Of a stretch of DNA of 64,000 nucleotides, positions 23,098-33,994 are shown one piece after another (position 1 is the stretch's first letter; every line of letters starts with the position of its first letter). The position numbers and the translations under genes were made by a program. Below the pieces are notes generated by a model that saw only the letters and a list, made by a program, of their open reading frames with translations, was not told where the DNA came from and made no database searches. Source of the stretch: Heterobilharzia americana. Its lineage: Eukaryota > Platyhelminthes > Trematoda > Strigeidida > Schistosomatidae. Where the stretch lies: assembly GCA_944470555.2 (NCBI GenBank), contig OX104130.1:2790001-2854000 (forward strand), in the 5' to 3' direction.

Positions 23098-23300
23098 ACA
23101 CGTCATTGGTAACGTGCTGGCCGCAGAACTTGATGGTGTTGGGTTCAGTCCCAGGTGGGGTTATGCCAGTGCACCGCTGAAGAGTCCTATACAAGGACGA
23201 AAAAGCTATCCAGTACACCCAGGTTTCTAATGTTGTCAGTCGATGATGAACACCAACCTGAAATCAACAAATAAATCTCCATAATCCCTAAAATTGAAAT
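23098..23300 (+). mobile_element. SINE-2 copy with intact core boxes
   Basis: Head (CATTGGTAACGTGCTGG, then GGGTTCAGTCCC); at 23171-23216 CTGAAGA, stem II GTCCTATACAAGGAC, GAAA, AAGCTATC, then CAGTACACCCAGG. CTGANGA and GAAA are intact; stem III is weakened to one pair plus a mismatch. The 3' end is TGATGAACACCAACC followed by AATAAATCTCC. Confidence 0.78.
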
Positions 23301-23703
23301 ACAAATATATTAAACTGAACAAAGCATGAACACCGACCAATCAGCATCTAGTCAAACACCATCTCCTCTAAGGGTCAGAGATAGAGAAGGGAATCAGATC
23401 ACTACTAATGGGCTGACATAAGCTGATTAAAAACACAAGGATACACATAAACCACTTGACGTGGGTGCATGTGTATATATGTATATTATCTTCTCTAGTA
23501 AAAACTCCTTTCTAATGCATCAGTCAGGTAGATGACCTGGTTTTTACTAGTCATTGTGCATTTTTCAGTTTTACTCTACCCCTCACTCACTCTCTATGTC
23601 TTTCGTTGACCTCAAAAATCCATATACACGAATGAATACGTTTTGTTGATCAGATTTTTCTTCTCCCTGTTCTTCGCTCCATAATGAATACATTTCTATA
23701 GGT

Positions 23704-23705
23704 GG

Positions 23706-23767
<62 letters not shown>

Positions 23768-23768
23768 G
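23704..23768. repeat. (AT)n microsatellite with ATGT variants
   Basis: AT dinucleotide run interrupted by TATG units. Paired with a second AT array 110 bases downstream. Confidence 0.97.
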
Positions 23769-23873
23769 AAGGAGGATTGACAAAGGCCTCGTGTCTTTTC
23801 ACCTCGAAAATCACCTGAAAATGAATCATACTGCATCCTCGTTTCTATTATTGATAAATTTGTAGGCAAAATA

Positions 23874-23881
23874 ATATATAC

Positions 23882-23941
<60 letters not shown>
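23874..23941. repeat. (AT)n microsatellite
   Basis: Second AT run, starting with ATATACATATATAAATATAT and then pure AT. Confidence 0.97.
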
Positions 23942-24061
23942 CACTACAGATGATATGACGGGCAAATAAAGGTTCTAGACAAAGACTGCATCCTGTTGGA
24001 TGCCTATAGGCATCATAAAATCCAAGAAACAGAAAGTATAAGAAAGTAGTTTGATGTTATT

Positions 24062-24275
24062 TGCTTGGTGGTGGCTGACAGTGAAATCTACGACGTGTGT
24101 TTGATCTTATTTGAGACTCATCAGCTGGCAGTATCTGCATCCCAGTGATTGGTCTTGGTTCGAGTCCAACAGGGATCACCAATACTCAGGAGAACGCAAA
24201 TACGTCCAGCTCATGAGCTATAAAATGGGAGGAGACGCGCATCCTGCATTTCACTGATAGCCAACATCAAGCAAA
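24062..24275. mobile_element. SINE-1 (Sm-alpha-like) inverted pair
   Basis: Minus half at 24062-24145: reverse complement gives CCAGCTGATGA, stem II GTCTCAAATAAGAT, CAAA (for GAAA), then CACACGTC and TTTCACTGTCAGCCACC. Plus half at 24150-24275: GGTTCGAGTCCAACAGGGAT, CGTCCAGCTCATGAGC, TATAAAATGGGAGGAGACG, CGCATCCTGCATTTCACTGA. Each half has one damaged invariant box. The heads meet in the middle and the 3' ends point outward. Confidence 0.72.
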
Positions 24276-24361
24276 TAACATAAAAGGAAAACCTGAAGTA
24301 TTAATAAAGGTTTAAAAAGTATCATTTTAATGTATCCTGAAGTAAAGTTATATCCTTTGAA

Positions 24362-24527
24362 ACAAGCAACAAGTGTGAAGAAAGCAGGATTTAATGAATT
24401 CATAAATTTCAGTAGTACTCGTCAGCTGGATACTCTACATACTTGATTATATATAGTGTTAAGCAATGGAAAAGAGCATACATACATACATATACAACGT
24501 AGACTGAGACAAATTTAGGTGTAACAA
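24362..24527 (-). repeat. Left inverted arm of PLE P4, with hammerhead-like core
   Basis: Reverse complement of 25418-25593 apart from the number of CATA units. On the minus strand it contains GTATCCAG, CTGACGA (24419-24425), GTACTACT and GAAA, then an AT-rich near-palindrome around TGAATTCA and ATC before CTGCTTTC. The order CTGANGA, GAAA, NUH and the pairing CAG/CTG for stem I fit a hammerhead with a long stem III; stem II is short and weak. Confidence 0.85.
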
Positions 24528-24529
24528 TG

Positions 24530-25415
24530 TGCTGGTGAAGAATGGGTACCCAGAAAGCTTTTTCAACAAGCACGCGAGGTAGTTATGGAGCAGAACAACG
24601 GCCCCAACAGTGCAGAAGATACCAGCCTTGCCATTCAAACCTGACGACTTACTAGATGTAGTTAGACGAAGACTGGAGAAGTCTATCAGAAGGACATACT
24701 ACGCAGCTAAACTGGTTCTTCTTAGCACCACCATAAGGGTATTGCAGCAATCAGGGAGACAGTACTCCGATCCTCGACACATCTAAATGCAATATCAATT
24801 CGAATGTGCCTGCGGAAGCAAATACATTGGTCGTACAAAGAGGCGTCTGTCCACCCCGAATGGTTGAGCACATACCTAAATGATTGAAGCATGCCGAAAA
24901 GAAGAACCCGAGGAGCTCGATAATGAAGCACCTAATGGACTATGGACATGATATTGATACCTATATCCTTTAAGGTTATCAGTAGACAACAAAATAAGAA
25001 GTTGCTTGGATATGTAGAAGCCTGCAGGATTCGAGTTGTCAAACCAAACCTTTGCATTCAGAAGGAAATGGTAGTCAGCCTGAATCTGCCATGGTAATAA
25101 TTACAACACTGTCTAATCATATTCAATCTTTCTTATTTTATTCTTCACTACTAATTATCACTCATCTCATATTTGTTTTCCTTCCCTGATTTACTCCGTC
25201 TAATTAACCTTATTCCTATTGCCACTGTTATCATTATTATTCATCTCGATATGCACCTTATTTTCTGATTGTCTGCATAAGTACTATTAGCTATCTTGTT
25301 TTCAATGACGTGATCGACGCTCAATCGATTCACTTCTCATCCCTATGTCAACAATCTTGAATATCGATTTCCATTCTCTGGATTACCATTGGACCTGTAA
25401 AAACTATTCACTTCT
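24530..25415 (+). pseudogene. Penelope-like element P4 (lineage 2): GIY-YIG endonuclease remnant
   Basis: PLE nuclease domain that nicks the insertion site. Frames give RRTYYAAKLVLLSTTIRVLQ-like sequence (24680-24740), FECACGSKYIGRTKRRLST (24797-24855), EHIP-type sequence, SIMKHLMDYGHD, then LLGYVEACRIRVVKPNLCIQ and KEMVVSLNLPW (24990-25095). The order CxCG..YIGR, H, E, NLPW is that of PLE GIY-YIG ends. About three frame changes and stops break it. The RT domain is missing. 25100-25415 is an AT-rich 3' UTR. Two 165-bp inverted arms enclose the whole. Confidence 0.82.
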
Positions 25416-25417
25416 AT

Positions 25418-25593
25418 ATTGTTACACCTAAATTTGTCTCAGTCTACGTTGTAGTATGTATGTATGTATGTATGTATGCTCTTTTCCATTGCTTAACACT
25501 ATATATAATCAAGTATGTAGAGTATCCAGCTGACGAGTACTACTGAAATTTATGAATTCATTAAATCCTGCTTTCTTCACACTTGTTGCTTGT
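25418..25593 (+). repeat. Right inverted arm of PLE P4, with hammerhead-like core
   Basis: Plus-strand partner of 24362-24527. It includes (TATG)n at about 25453-25478. The hammerhead-like core lies at 25522-25573: GTATCCAG, CTGACGA (25530-25536), GTACTACT, GAAA (25544-25547), AT-rich stem III, ATC, CTGC. Arms are almost identical although the coding part is decayed. Confidence 0.85.
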
Positions 25594-25724
25594 CTTAAAT
25601 TTGTATCGGGAAACAAATGTTTTCAATTTTTAAAGAAGCGCCTCCCGGACAACACTGTCAATGCACTGAATTACATCCTTTGGTTTTCAATGCCCTTCCC
25701 GGTTGTGTTGGTTCACTGCGGAAG

Positions 25725-25872
25725 TATTATTTTTGGTTTGGAGGTTTATGGAGATCAATCAGTAGACTTAAAAGTGGTATTCATCACGGACTGTTATCGG
25801 TTGAAAGCCTGCCAGCAATGGACAGCTGTTTCATCCTAGTATGGGACTCCTCAGTGATGTGCATCTTGGATT
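25725..25872 (-). mobile_element. SINE-2 fragment with near-intact hammerhead
   Basis: Minus strand at 25813-25866: CACATCA, CTGAGGA (25848-25854), stem II GTCCCATACTAGGAT, GAAA, ACAGCTGTC, CATTGC. The core boxes are intact, stem II closes with a G-T pair and stem I is mismatched. The 3' end reads, on plus, AGTGGTATTCATCACGGACT. The tRNA-like head is missing; RTE A2 sequence appears to begin next to it. Confidence 0.75.
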
Positions 25873-28800
25873 CGACCGATAGCTGCTGCCTTGATGTGGC
25901 GGTTAGACTTCTATGTCCCAGTGGGCTAAACTTTCTGGAACGCTTTTCCATCAATCCCCTACCATGCCAGGATGGTCTGCTAGATGGTGGTCAGACAAAA
26001 AGCAGTTTCCGTTGTAGTATGAACTCCTACACTATGGTTAGTCTGAGGGCGAAGTTGTACTGCTGCTTGGACGGCAGTGTAAAAGCAGTAAGGTATTTCC
26101 TTTAAATAACTAGCAGTACTATTTTGATGCCACCTTCCTAATAGGAAGGGAGGGGTAGTAAATGTCTTCCCTAGAGATAACAAAGTCATCCTGCACACGG
26201 TCTACCGGTGCCGGAGATATGGGTTTTCTCTGTACGATGTTAGAACAGTAAAATCTTATACCAACCATTCTCAAAAAGCTATGTGGGACAAGCCTCAAGT
26301 AGATGTCTCATGGGCTCTACTGTCACTCAAATCGTTCGCTGTTTTAGATGCCTTAAGAAGAACCAGCCTTCCACGGTATGGGCAGCCGGGAAGTGTCAAC
26401 CGCCAGCGCACTTCCCATAGTACCCAAGACCCAATCAAGCATAACTTATCCTCCCCCTCAACTTACTGTATTTTGCTTGTTGGCTATCGTTTTTGCTCTT
26501 CCTTTCACCTCCCGATGCGAATATTGTCTCTAACAAATCCCAACACCTTTCACTCTGCAGCCACTGACAAAGATCGAAGCAGTTGAAGCCGCATTCCTAG
26601 TTTCCTAAGACCCCCTATTGTCTTCATATTGGAGCTTTCAACGTCCGAACTCTATGTCAAGCCTGGCAGCAGATGTCGATTACTAGAACCCCTGGGATTT
26701 CGAGCCATGGATGTATGCTGTCTCTGGGACAGGCATACAAGACCCGAGCGTGGTTATTCAATGGACCAGCGCAGCGAATCTTCAAAATTCACCATACGAA
26801 TATATGAGGACCCAATGGCTAGCTCTCGTTGACTCGTTGACGAGAGCATAACATCGAATTGTAGAGCAGAAAGCGCGTTTCTTGACTAGATACCGGTCAA
26901 TAACTGTCTGTATGGTGTTAAGCTAAATGGATCTGTAAGAACTAGGAAGGATAGTGAGGTCGACCAATAATCTCCACCTACGCACCAACTGACTGCAGTT
27001 TGGATAATGCAAAAAATGAATCCTATGAAAACTGGCAATTTCGCTACAGAAACCAAAGAACTTAGATATAATAATAATGACAAGTGACTTTAGTGCTCAG
27101 GTAGGGAATCTGAGTCAATCAGTAAGACATCTAGAAGGTACTTACGGAACCCTATATCAATGAACCGTAAACGGTGATCATCTCTTGCAACTTCTTTCTG
27201 ATAGTCACTTGTTTTTCGAGTAAAAAAGAGACACCGTTTCACATGGCGTATGATGACACCGAATCAACGATGGACACAGATGTATCCTAATAAGCCATCG
27301 TTTGGAAGGATCGCTGGGCTACTTTCACTCTTTCTTGAGTTCCTGTTTGAACTTCAATCAGGCAATAGTACAGGCTTGTGTGTCTTCGCCTTACTGGTCG
27401 CAGGAAATAGGCAGCAGTGAAGCCTGTGTGTTCTTGATTAGAAGTTAAGAACTTGAATCATGTATTTTGAGAAGAGTTAGATAAACATTTATCTGAACGT
27501 GACAGCAATTATCATTCTTAGGCAACCTAGAGTGATACTCAGTCTGCCGTAGAAACAGGAGTGAAGAAAGTCGGTATCCTACACCCGTAAATTAGAAAGC
27601 ATTATTGGATTTCTGTGATGTCATCCGGATTGATTGATACGAGAAGACTCATTCTAGCTGGCCCTGACCACAATGAAGAGCTAAAGCAACTTTAACGCAA
27701 ATTGAATGTCTTCACAATGATCATGAGTAGTTGTGGGTGGCTAAGGCAAGAGGATGGGGAAGACATCAAAGTTGAGTAACACTCGACAACTATTTAGGCT
27801 TATCGGTGATACTGGCAAGAAGAAGACGATGGTGAGTGAAACCATAACTGAAAAGGATGGGAAACTGATAACCTCTAAGGACAAGCGGTTAGAATATCCG
27901 GCAGATCACTTCGAAGCGCAGTTCAGCTGGCTCACAACAGCACTTCAGTAGACGAACATCCAGCCTGAATCTGAAAAGGATGTAGATGTCAGTCCCCCAA
28001 CTCATTCCAAGGTTGAGAAGGCTGTATAGAACCTGCGACGATGGAAAGCAGCCGGATCTGACAATTGGCCCCCTAGAGTTTTCAAGAATGGAGGTCAGAA
28101 ATTGCCGATTAGAGTGATGGAGGTACCAGATAGTGTGTGACAGTCAGAGGTAGTTCCACCAGACTGGTCTACTTCACTGATCTATCCAGTCTGTAAGAAA
28201 GAGATAAATCTTCTTGTGACAAACATTTAGGAATAAATTTGACTAATATCACATCCAGGATCATAGAGTCCGTAGTTATCCGACGCCTAACTGGCACTCG
28301 AGAAAACCAGGCAGATTTCAGACTTGGATGAGGGTACATCATTCATATTTTCGCCCTTGGCTAGGTATTGGAACATAAGTATGCTTACTGGGCCCAAACT
28401 TGCCGTATTTGTGAATCTAAAGGTGGTGTTTGACTCTGTTTATTGACAGTGTATGATGTGGAGGGAGTCCTGAGAAAGTATGTGGTGCTAATCAAAGCTC
28501 TTTATTTGAAAGCAAGTAGCCATATGTGTGTGCGTAAGGAGAGTTATCATCTGAATTGATGACGACTAGTGGTATCCGGCATTGGCGCCCGCTGTCGCCA
28601 TTCCTATTTAATTTTGTTATAGGCTTACTAATGAGCATAACCTTAGGTACGCCTGACTTCACAAGGATTGGTTTACTCCCTTCAGGTTATCTGACTGATT
28701 TGGAGTACGCAGATGATATTCTCCTGTTAGATGACGACGACGACGACGATAAAACGCAAAATCTTCTCAAAGCCTTTAGCATGCTTCTGAACATGTTTGG

Positions 28801-28890
28801 CATGCGTTTCGCGTCTGTAAAATGTAAGATGATCTTTCAGGGCGTACATACTCTCAGCTTAAAGAAGGTAGTCAAGTAGTAGAATGCATC
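25873..28890 (+). mobile_element. RTE-clade LINE family A, copy A2
   Basis: Longest family A copy here. 25873-26600 looks like its 5' leader (inferred from position). The coding part begins near 26620 and ends at about 28880, where a SINE-2 fragment follows; the RT C-terminus and 3' UTR seen in A3 are missing. The body matches A1 block by block. Confidence 0.8.
26620..28880 (+). pseudogene. Broken endonuclease-RT reading frame of RTE A2
   Basis: Endonuclease start IGAFNVRTLCQ (about 26627, frameshifted after it), then FRAMDVCCLW and GTYGTLYQ (about 27140). A linker follows with FRLIGDTGKKKTMVSETITE (27785-27850). RT then gives NHRGIS-like sequence near 28230 with stops, FLFNFVIGLLMS (about 28605) and LEYADDILLLDDDDDDD (28700-28750), where YADD is the catalytic motif. 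The run of Asp codons after YADD is a local GAC expansion. More than five frame changes make it non-functional. Confidence 0.85.
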
Positions 28891-28899
28891 CACGATATA

Positions 28900-29010
28900 T
28901 AATGATAGTACTAGGACGAAACAACTGCCCAGTGCCTTCGGGTTTTCAATAGTTCTCCAACGCACGTCAGTTCATGATGAGAACTACATTGACATGAACC
29001 AATATACACA
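28900..29010 (+). mobile_element. SINE-2 3' fragment
   Basis: Starts inside the ribozyme (TAGTACTAGGACGAAACAAC, then TGCCCAGTGCC) and continues into the usual 3' end (TCAGTTCATGATGAGAAC). The head and CTGANGA are missing. Confidence 0.65.
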
Positions 29011-29059
29011 TACATTTAGTAACAGTGAATTACAAATGACAGATATAGTAAAAGGTTAA

Positions 29060-29645
29060 ACTATATATCAGACAGCAGATAGTCGGCCGGGGACAATAAA
29101 CAAGTCGGGAATAGAGGACCTTCAAAACAAAGCAATATGGGTTCACTGTCCCAATCCAAGAACAGTTTGCATTCATTTTAAGTTTCTCAGAAATCCCTTC
29201 TCTTATTGGAATACAACTGCGCAAATAATGCAAAAACTAAGGTTATCTGATATCACTTCTCACATTAGTTCAAACAGCAAAGCAAGAATGACGGAATTTC
29301 CAGAATACAAGAAGCTTATTTTGGAGAAAAAGGGGAGACCTCATATTTTAGCGTGTCATATCTTGAATAACCATCTCGATGTTCGTCTTTCTAATCTTTT
29401 TACTCCTCCTAGGACTGATTATAAAAGTGGTCATCACAAAGAAGTTCAAAAACGGCGGTCGAATAAACTATGCGTGGAACTCAGATCCTTTCAAGGGTTG
29501 GTCAAAGACTGAAACGCCTTGCCGAAGTTTGCGGCAGTAGTTCCTTCCGTGAACTCCTGAATCATCATAGGAATACATACTTTCAGGATGAAAACAGGCT
29601 ACATGATCTACTATCAAGAAAACTCAAGAATGAAACTTAGTTTCA
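29060..29645 (+). pseudogene. CR1-like LINE, C-terminal RT tail
   Basis: Frame 29228-29512 reads RPHILACHILNNHLDVRLSN then LFTPPRTDYKSGHHKEVQKR, RSNKLCVELRSF and, after a TGG-to-TGA change, NALPKFAAVVPSVNS. A frameshift follows and then FRELLNHHRNTYFQ. This pattern (shift to RGH..K...R, F..R....WN.LP, SV..FK..L) is the C-terminal end of CR1/Jockey-type LINE reverse transcriptases, which in schistosomes include SR1 and Perere. Only the tail is present. A different LINE clade is possible. Confidence 0.6.
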
Positions 29646-29649
29646 GCTG

Positions 29650-30065
29650 CTGATAGCCTAAGGAAATACTGAGATCTAATGAAATTAGATCATACATTTT
29701 CGTAAAAAAAGAACAGCAGAAGGAATGACAATACCAAAATCATCTGTGACAACAGGGGGGAAATGTCTACCTATAGCTTGTTGACAAGAAGGTTCCAGAG
29801 TTCTAAAGAATTGTATATGACAAAACACTTTGGTCTTCAATAACAATCCTAAGGTTAATGAATACTATATAAGAAGATATGTAAAGGAAGTCAATTGAGT
29901 TGAACCCAGTGGATAAACAAGAACTAGAAAAAGGTTATGCTACTTCGTCAAAGAAATGTTGCCACAATAAGGTCAGACTGAGTGCAGTCTCCTTCTATAA
30001 ACAAACATGAAGTGGAATCCACATGATCGTAGTAGATTCTACAAGCGAAGTAGAATTACATTTTG
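29650..30065. other. Anonymous DNA
   Basis: AT-rich, no family recognised. Confidence 0.35.
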
Positions 30066-30170
30066 CTGATGTCTGCTTGGTGGCTAGCGGTGTCCCGGTG
30101 CCTATTGGATAACTTTTTGGCGTTTAAAGCAGTAAGTACTGGCTTCAAAAGCAAGCTAGAGTGCATTCCT
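30066..30170. mobile_element. SINE-1 (Sm-alpha-like) junction fragment
   Basis: TTGGTGGCTAGCGGTG is the outer end of a minus SINE-1. It is joined directly to a plus head (TATTGGATAACTTTTTGGCG, then GTAAGTACTGGCTTC). The ribozymes of both halves are lost. Confidence 0.5.
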
Positions 30171-30431
30171 TTACTCAATGATTATCTTAAACGTATGTGA
30201 TGCATCCATTTCATATCTTGAATCAATTAGATATCGAGTGATTGCACTAACAAACGATCACGATCCATTGGTTTCAAGACATTGTGGAATGAGCTAGAAA
30301 AAGCAGACTGAAGTCTATCTTTTTGTCCTTCCAATATACTTAACAACCCCCTCTCTTTCTTTTACTCTCTCCAATTTTAAACTGTGAAAATTTTCATCTA
30401 ATCACATATGAATTTTATGATGCTGTGTTAT

Positions 30432-30545
30432 GTATGATTGAAGGTGAAATAAAAAACTGGATCACCGTAGGAATCAAACCAGTAGCCTTCAGATTACCGT
30501 GGAAGAACAATACCAGCTGAGGTAAGAGAGCTGGCTCTTATTAAG
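30432..30545 (-). mobile_element. SINE-4 copy (tRNA-headed, no ribozyme seen)
   Basis: Minus strand: AGCTCTCTTACCTCAGCTGG, then GGTTTGATTCCTACGGTG and a tail TTATTTCACCTTCAATCAT. A- and B-box-like segments are spaced as in tRNA-derived SINEs. The tail TTTCACCTTCAGTCAT recurs at 50325-50357 and, diverged, near 52935. Confidence 0.55.
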
Positions 30546-30949
30546 TCTCAGCTTCACTACAATTACCAAGCGTTTTCATTCTTTGTATTTCTTTGATTCA
30601 GCATCTTATTATTAACTCAAAGATTTTATACTTTCATTTACCAACTCGTTTGAAGTATTGTATTTATAAATTACTGTTTATTACTTGACAGTAGGTTGGG
30701 TGGCGGAGCGGAAGGAGAACGGAGAGGATATATGCCTGTTCCTTCTATGTTTAAACTAACCCGTGGAATCGAATTCATGTAAGTTTATGGTTTTTAAACC
30801 GGATAGTACTATTCAAATTCTTGAAAAGGTTTTTGGCTGTATGATATTTCATCTTTAAAGTTAACAATTCCCTTATCAAAGGAGTTGAAAACGCATGGTA
30901 ATAAAGAATCTCAAGTTAGAATGAACAATTACTCATTACGTGATAATTT

Positions 30950-31120
30950 ACTTGTTGGTGGTTGGTGGTGAAAGTCAGGAGGCGTTTTCACCACTTCTCG
31001 AACTTGTCAGCTGGATGCACATGTCTCTTAGTAGGTTATGTTATTTCCACTGGGAATTGAGCACAGTACCCATTGCTGTAAAACGCCATAGCATAATCCA
31101 CCAGGCCAGCGGTTCACGAT
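30950..31120 (-). mobile_element. SINE-1 (Sm-alpha-like) copy, degenerate
   Basis: Minus strand: head (CTGGCCTGGTGGATTATGC, B-box region decayed), GTGCATCCAGCTGACAAG, an altered stem II, GTGAAAACGCCTCCTGAC. GAAA can be read but CTGANGA is CTGACAA. Confidence 0.6.
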
Positions 31121-31406
31121 TACTCACTGATGCTCAAATAACAATGAAGTAACTCAGCAAAGGAAACTTTCGTTTTGACGAGTTATTATCAGTAGGTGTG
31201 CGATAGTACTTACAATAATCACAAACAAGTAATTTTATTAGTAGCTATAAGTTCAAAATTAAGTCATCGAAATGAAACCCTTCAACCAGGAACAGTGAAT
31301 CGGTTTTACAGTCAGAAACGGATTACGTTACCCTAGGACGTATCCCAAAAATGTACAGTTGATTACGTGATGACTAACAGGTTCAAAAATGTGAAACGGT
31401 CTTACC

Positions 31407-31950
31407 TATATACTGGATGACATTTCGGACACTATTCATCGATCTATATGGTGTTGGTTCAACAAACGAAGATTCTGCTATCAATGTCTCTCTCCAACCC
31501 CCTCTGTCAGTTTACCAAGGATTTCACTCTGCCCCATCCTATTGTGTGATTGTGTGCAGTCACATGCATAGCCATGGCTGAGCTTCTCTCTAAATTACTT
31601 CTCCTACTGCGATCTACCAAGTTTGACCTAATTAGGTTTATGCGCTCGGATAGACTAGTTGACCCTGATCAACTACTTTGACCTGTGTGCTTGACCTCGC
31701 AACCGTCGCAGCGGATTTGGCAAACCAAATTATTTTCTCTGATTCGATCGGTGGGATTTTCTAACCTACAGAGCTTGTTTCTAAATGAGTTAGTAGGTTT
31801 AAATGCCAGCTACTCTAATCCCGGCGTTATTGAGAATTCTTCATAACGCTGCTGAGGTGAGTTCTTCGGATGGTAGGTAATGCAACAGAGGTTTTGAATT
31901 CTCTCTCAACCCTGTCACCGTTATTACTGTTATGAGTATAATTATTATTA
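31407..31950 (-). pseudogene. PLE P2 left arm: inverted GIY-YIG end (lineage 1)
   Basis: Reverse complement of most of 32625-33262. On the minus strand it reads through RRILNNAGIRVAGI-like sequence, the CDGCEV block, and MAMHVTAHNHTIGW near 31560, the C-terminal half of the lineage 1 PLE GIY-YIG nuclease. Compared with the right arm it keeps a 35-base segment near 31470 and lacks about 125 bases near 31430. Confidence 0.8.
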
Positions 31951-32625
31951 ATACCTGTGTATTTACCACTGTTCATATTTCTAGTACAGTTTCTTATAAA
32001 CTATCCGTGCCATAGGATCACCAGTATCCCTAGCATCGTAAATATATTTATGGATAGTTGGGAATGGATGGCCTTTCTAACATTTAGTCCTACTCCAAAG
32101 ATATGGTTCCGATATGTACATGATAAGTTCATAGTACTGAAATCGGGACACATCAGTAGGTTCTGGACGTATGTAAATTTATTAGTGACTTAGAAAGATG
32201 AAGGTGAGTTAGCAGTGTTGGATTGCAAGATCAAATCAAACCAAGACGGAAGTTTACAGACTAGTGTCTATAGAAATCTTCCCGTTCGAATCGCTAGTTA
32301 AAATTCTGGAATAATCTCACCCCACCTCAGTTAAAGCAGGCTTAGTTAAATGTCTATGTGATAGGGCAAAAAAGCTTACCAGTAGGCCAGAAATCTATGA
32401 TAAGAAATCAGACACATCAAGAACACCTTGCGCGACAATAATTGCCCACCTGTATTTACAAATAAATTAATAAGAAATCGGAGGGAGAATATGAACAGTA
32501 GTAAATACACAGGTATTAATAATAATCCTACTACTAAAACACACAGACAGATGCAGAGACAAACTCAACGTAAAACCCCGCACATAAGTTCCTCAGCTCA
32601 AGTAGCCAGACCACAACTACTACTA
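31950..32625 (+). pseudogene. PLE P2 centre: RT remnant
   Basis: Frame 31957-32193 contains SIVNIFMDSWEWMAFLTFSP, TPKIWFRYVHDKFIVLKSGH and ISRFWTYVN. This is the PLE RT palm block with YVDD changed to YVHD, then LAVLDCKIKSNQDGSLQTSV-type sequence. A linker rich in Asn and Thr follows (32428-32727), with AATAAT-type repeats. The catalytic change and stops make it inactive. Confidence 0.82.
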
Positions 32626-33262
32626 ACAATAATAATGATAGCAATAATGGTGACAGGGTTGAGAGAGAATTCAAAACCTCTGTTGCATTACCTACCATCC
32701 GAAGAACTCACCTCAGCAGCGTTATGAAGAATTCTCAATAACGCCGGGATTAGAGTAGCTGGCATTTAAACCTACTAACTCATTTAGAAACAAGCTCTGT
32801 AGGTTAGAAAATCCCACCGATCGAATCAGAGAAAATAATTTGGTTTGCCAAATCCGCTGCGACGGTTGCGAGGTCAAGCACACAGGTCAAAGTAGTTGAT
32901 CAGGGTCAACTAGTCTATCCGAGCGCATAAACCTAATTAGGTCAAACTTGGTAGATCGCAGTAGGAGAAGTAATTTAGAGAGAAGCTCAGCCATGGCTAT
33001 GCATGTGACTGCACACAATCACACAATAGGATGGGGCAGAGTGAAATCCTTGGTAAACTGACAGAGGGGGTTGAACCAACACCATATAGATCGATGTGAC
33101 AGGAATGGCTCAGCACCTGTTACGGATATATAGAAAATCCCACTACCTATATCACAGAATGAGAGAATTAGAAGTAAGTAAATCATGTGTCGAAGTTGTG
33201 AAGGTAGCTTGATATGCCTATAGGCAATGAATTGTGTCCGAAACGTCATCTAGTATGTAAAT
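32625..33262 (+). pseudogene. PLE P2 right arm: GIY-YIG end (lineage 1)
   Basis: Frames read LHYLPSEELTSAAL and RILNNAGIRVAGI, then NLVCQIRCDGCEV, AMAMHVTAHNHTIGWGRV and the 3' end with GTGTCCGAAACGTCATCTAG at about 33236. CxxC plus H and NH.IG motifs match the nuclease of P1, P7, P9 and P10. The 3' end motif recurs, diverged, at the outer ends of P8, P9 and P10. Confidence 0.82.
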
Positions 33263-33309
33263 AACACTGTTCCACTGCGTGATGAATCTATTAAATGAAC
33301 TAAGATAAT

Positions 33310-33990
33310 GTTAAAACATAACAATCCTCGAAACGAGACTGAAACACATTCGGCAGCCTTGTGCATACTTTTTCAGTAGACTCACACCTACACGTAAGAT
33401 ATCCTTGCGATATGTGGACGACACATTTACTGTGTTGAAATCGGAACATATCGACAATTTCTTCACACATATAAACTCAGTGTTAGACTCAATCCAGTTC
33501 ACTTACCAGGTAGAAAATGAACAAGAAGAACTATCCATGTTGGTTTGCAGGATAAAACGAAGGATAGACGGTGGTTAGGATACTACAGAGAACCAACACA
33601 TTCTAACAGGTATCTAGACTTCAGGTCATCTCATCCAATGTCAGATAAGTCAGGTTCAGTCAAATGTCTAAATGATACAGCTAGAAAACTGACTAGTCAA
33701 TGAAGGGACCTAAATGAGGAATTGAAGCATATAAAAGAAGTGGTAGTAGCTAAAAATTACCTTCCACACTTTTTTAAGAAATTCGTACGAACAAACAAGA
33801 AATGAAATAATAACAGTAACACGAATGCAAATGATAACAACAAGAGTAGGAAGGAGTTTACAGCCTTCTTTGTGTTACCCTATAAGGAAGGTACATCAGA
33901 AACTTTGCAAAATACAGTACTGTATCACTGTGAGCTATATATCAAATAAACAAGTCTAATATGGAATTACCTTCTATCATAGTGTCCAAG
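33310..33990 (+). pseudogene. PLE P3 (lineage 1): RT fragment with intact YVDD
   Basis: Frame near 33380-33560 reads TRKISLRYVDDTFTVLKSEH, IDNFFTHINSVLDSIQFTYQ and VENEQEELSMLVCRIKRR, the PLE RT palm with catalytic YVDD preserved. Downstream: GW.YTTENQH-type sequence, FLRN.YEQTR and SLCYPIRKVHQKL (an FAVLPYKEGTSE-type linker). The 5' part of RT and the whole nuclease are missing. It is followed at once by an RTE A tail. Confidence 0.82.
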
Positions 33991-33994
33991 CTGT

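Noticed and set aside
25617..26105. 162-codon open frame as a gene
   Set aside because: It runs across a minus-strand SINE-2 ribozyme and into the presumed leader of RTE A2, with no domain signature.
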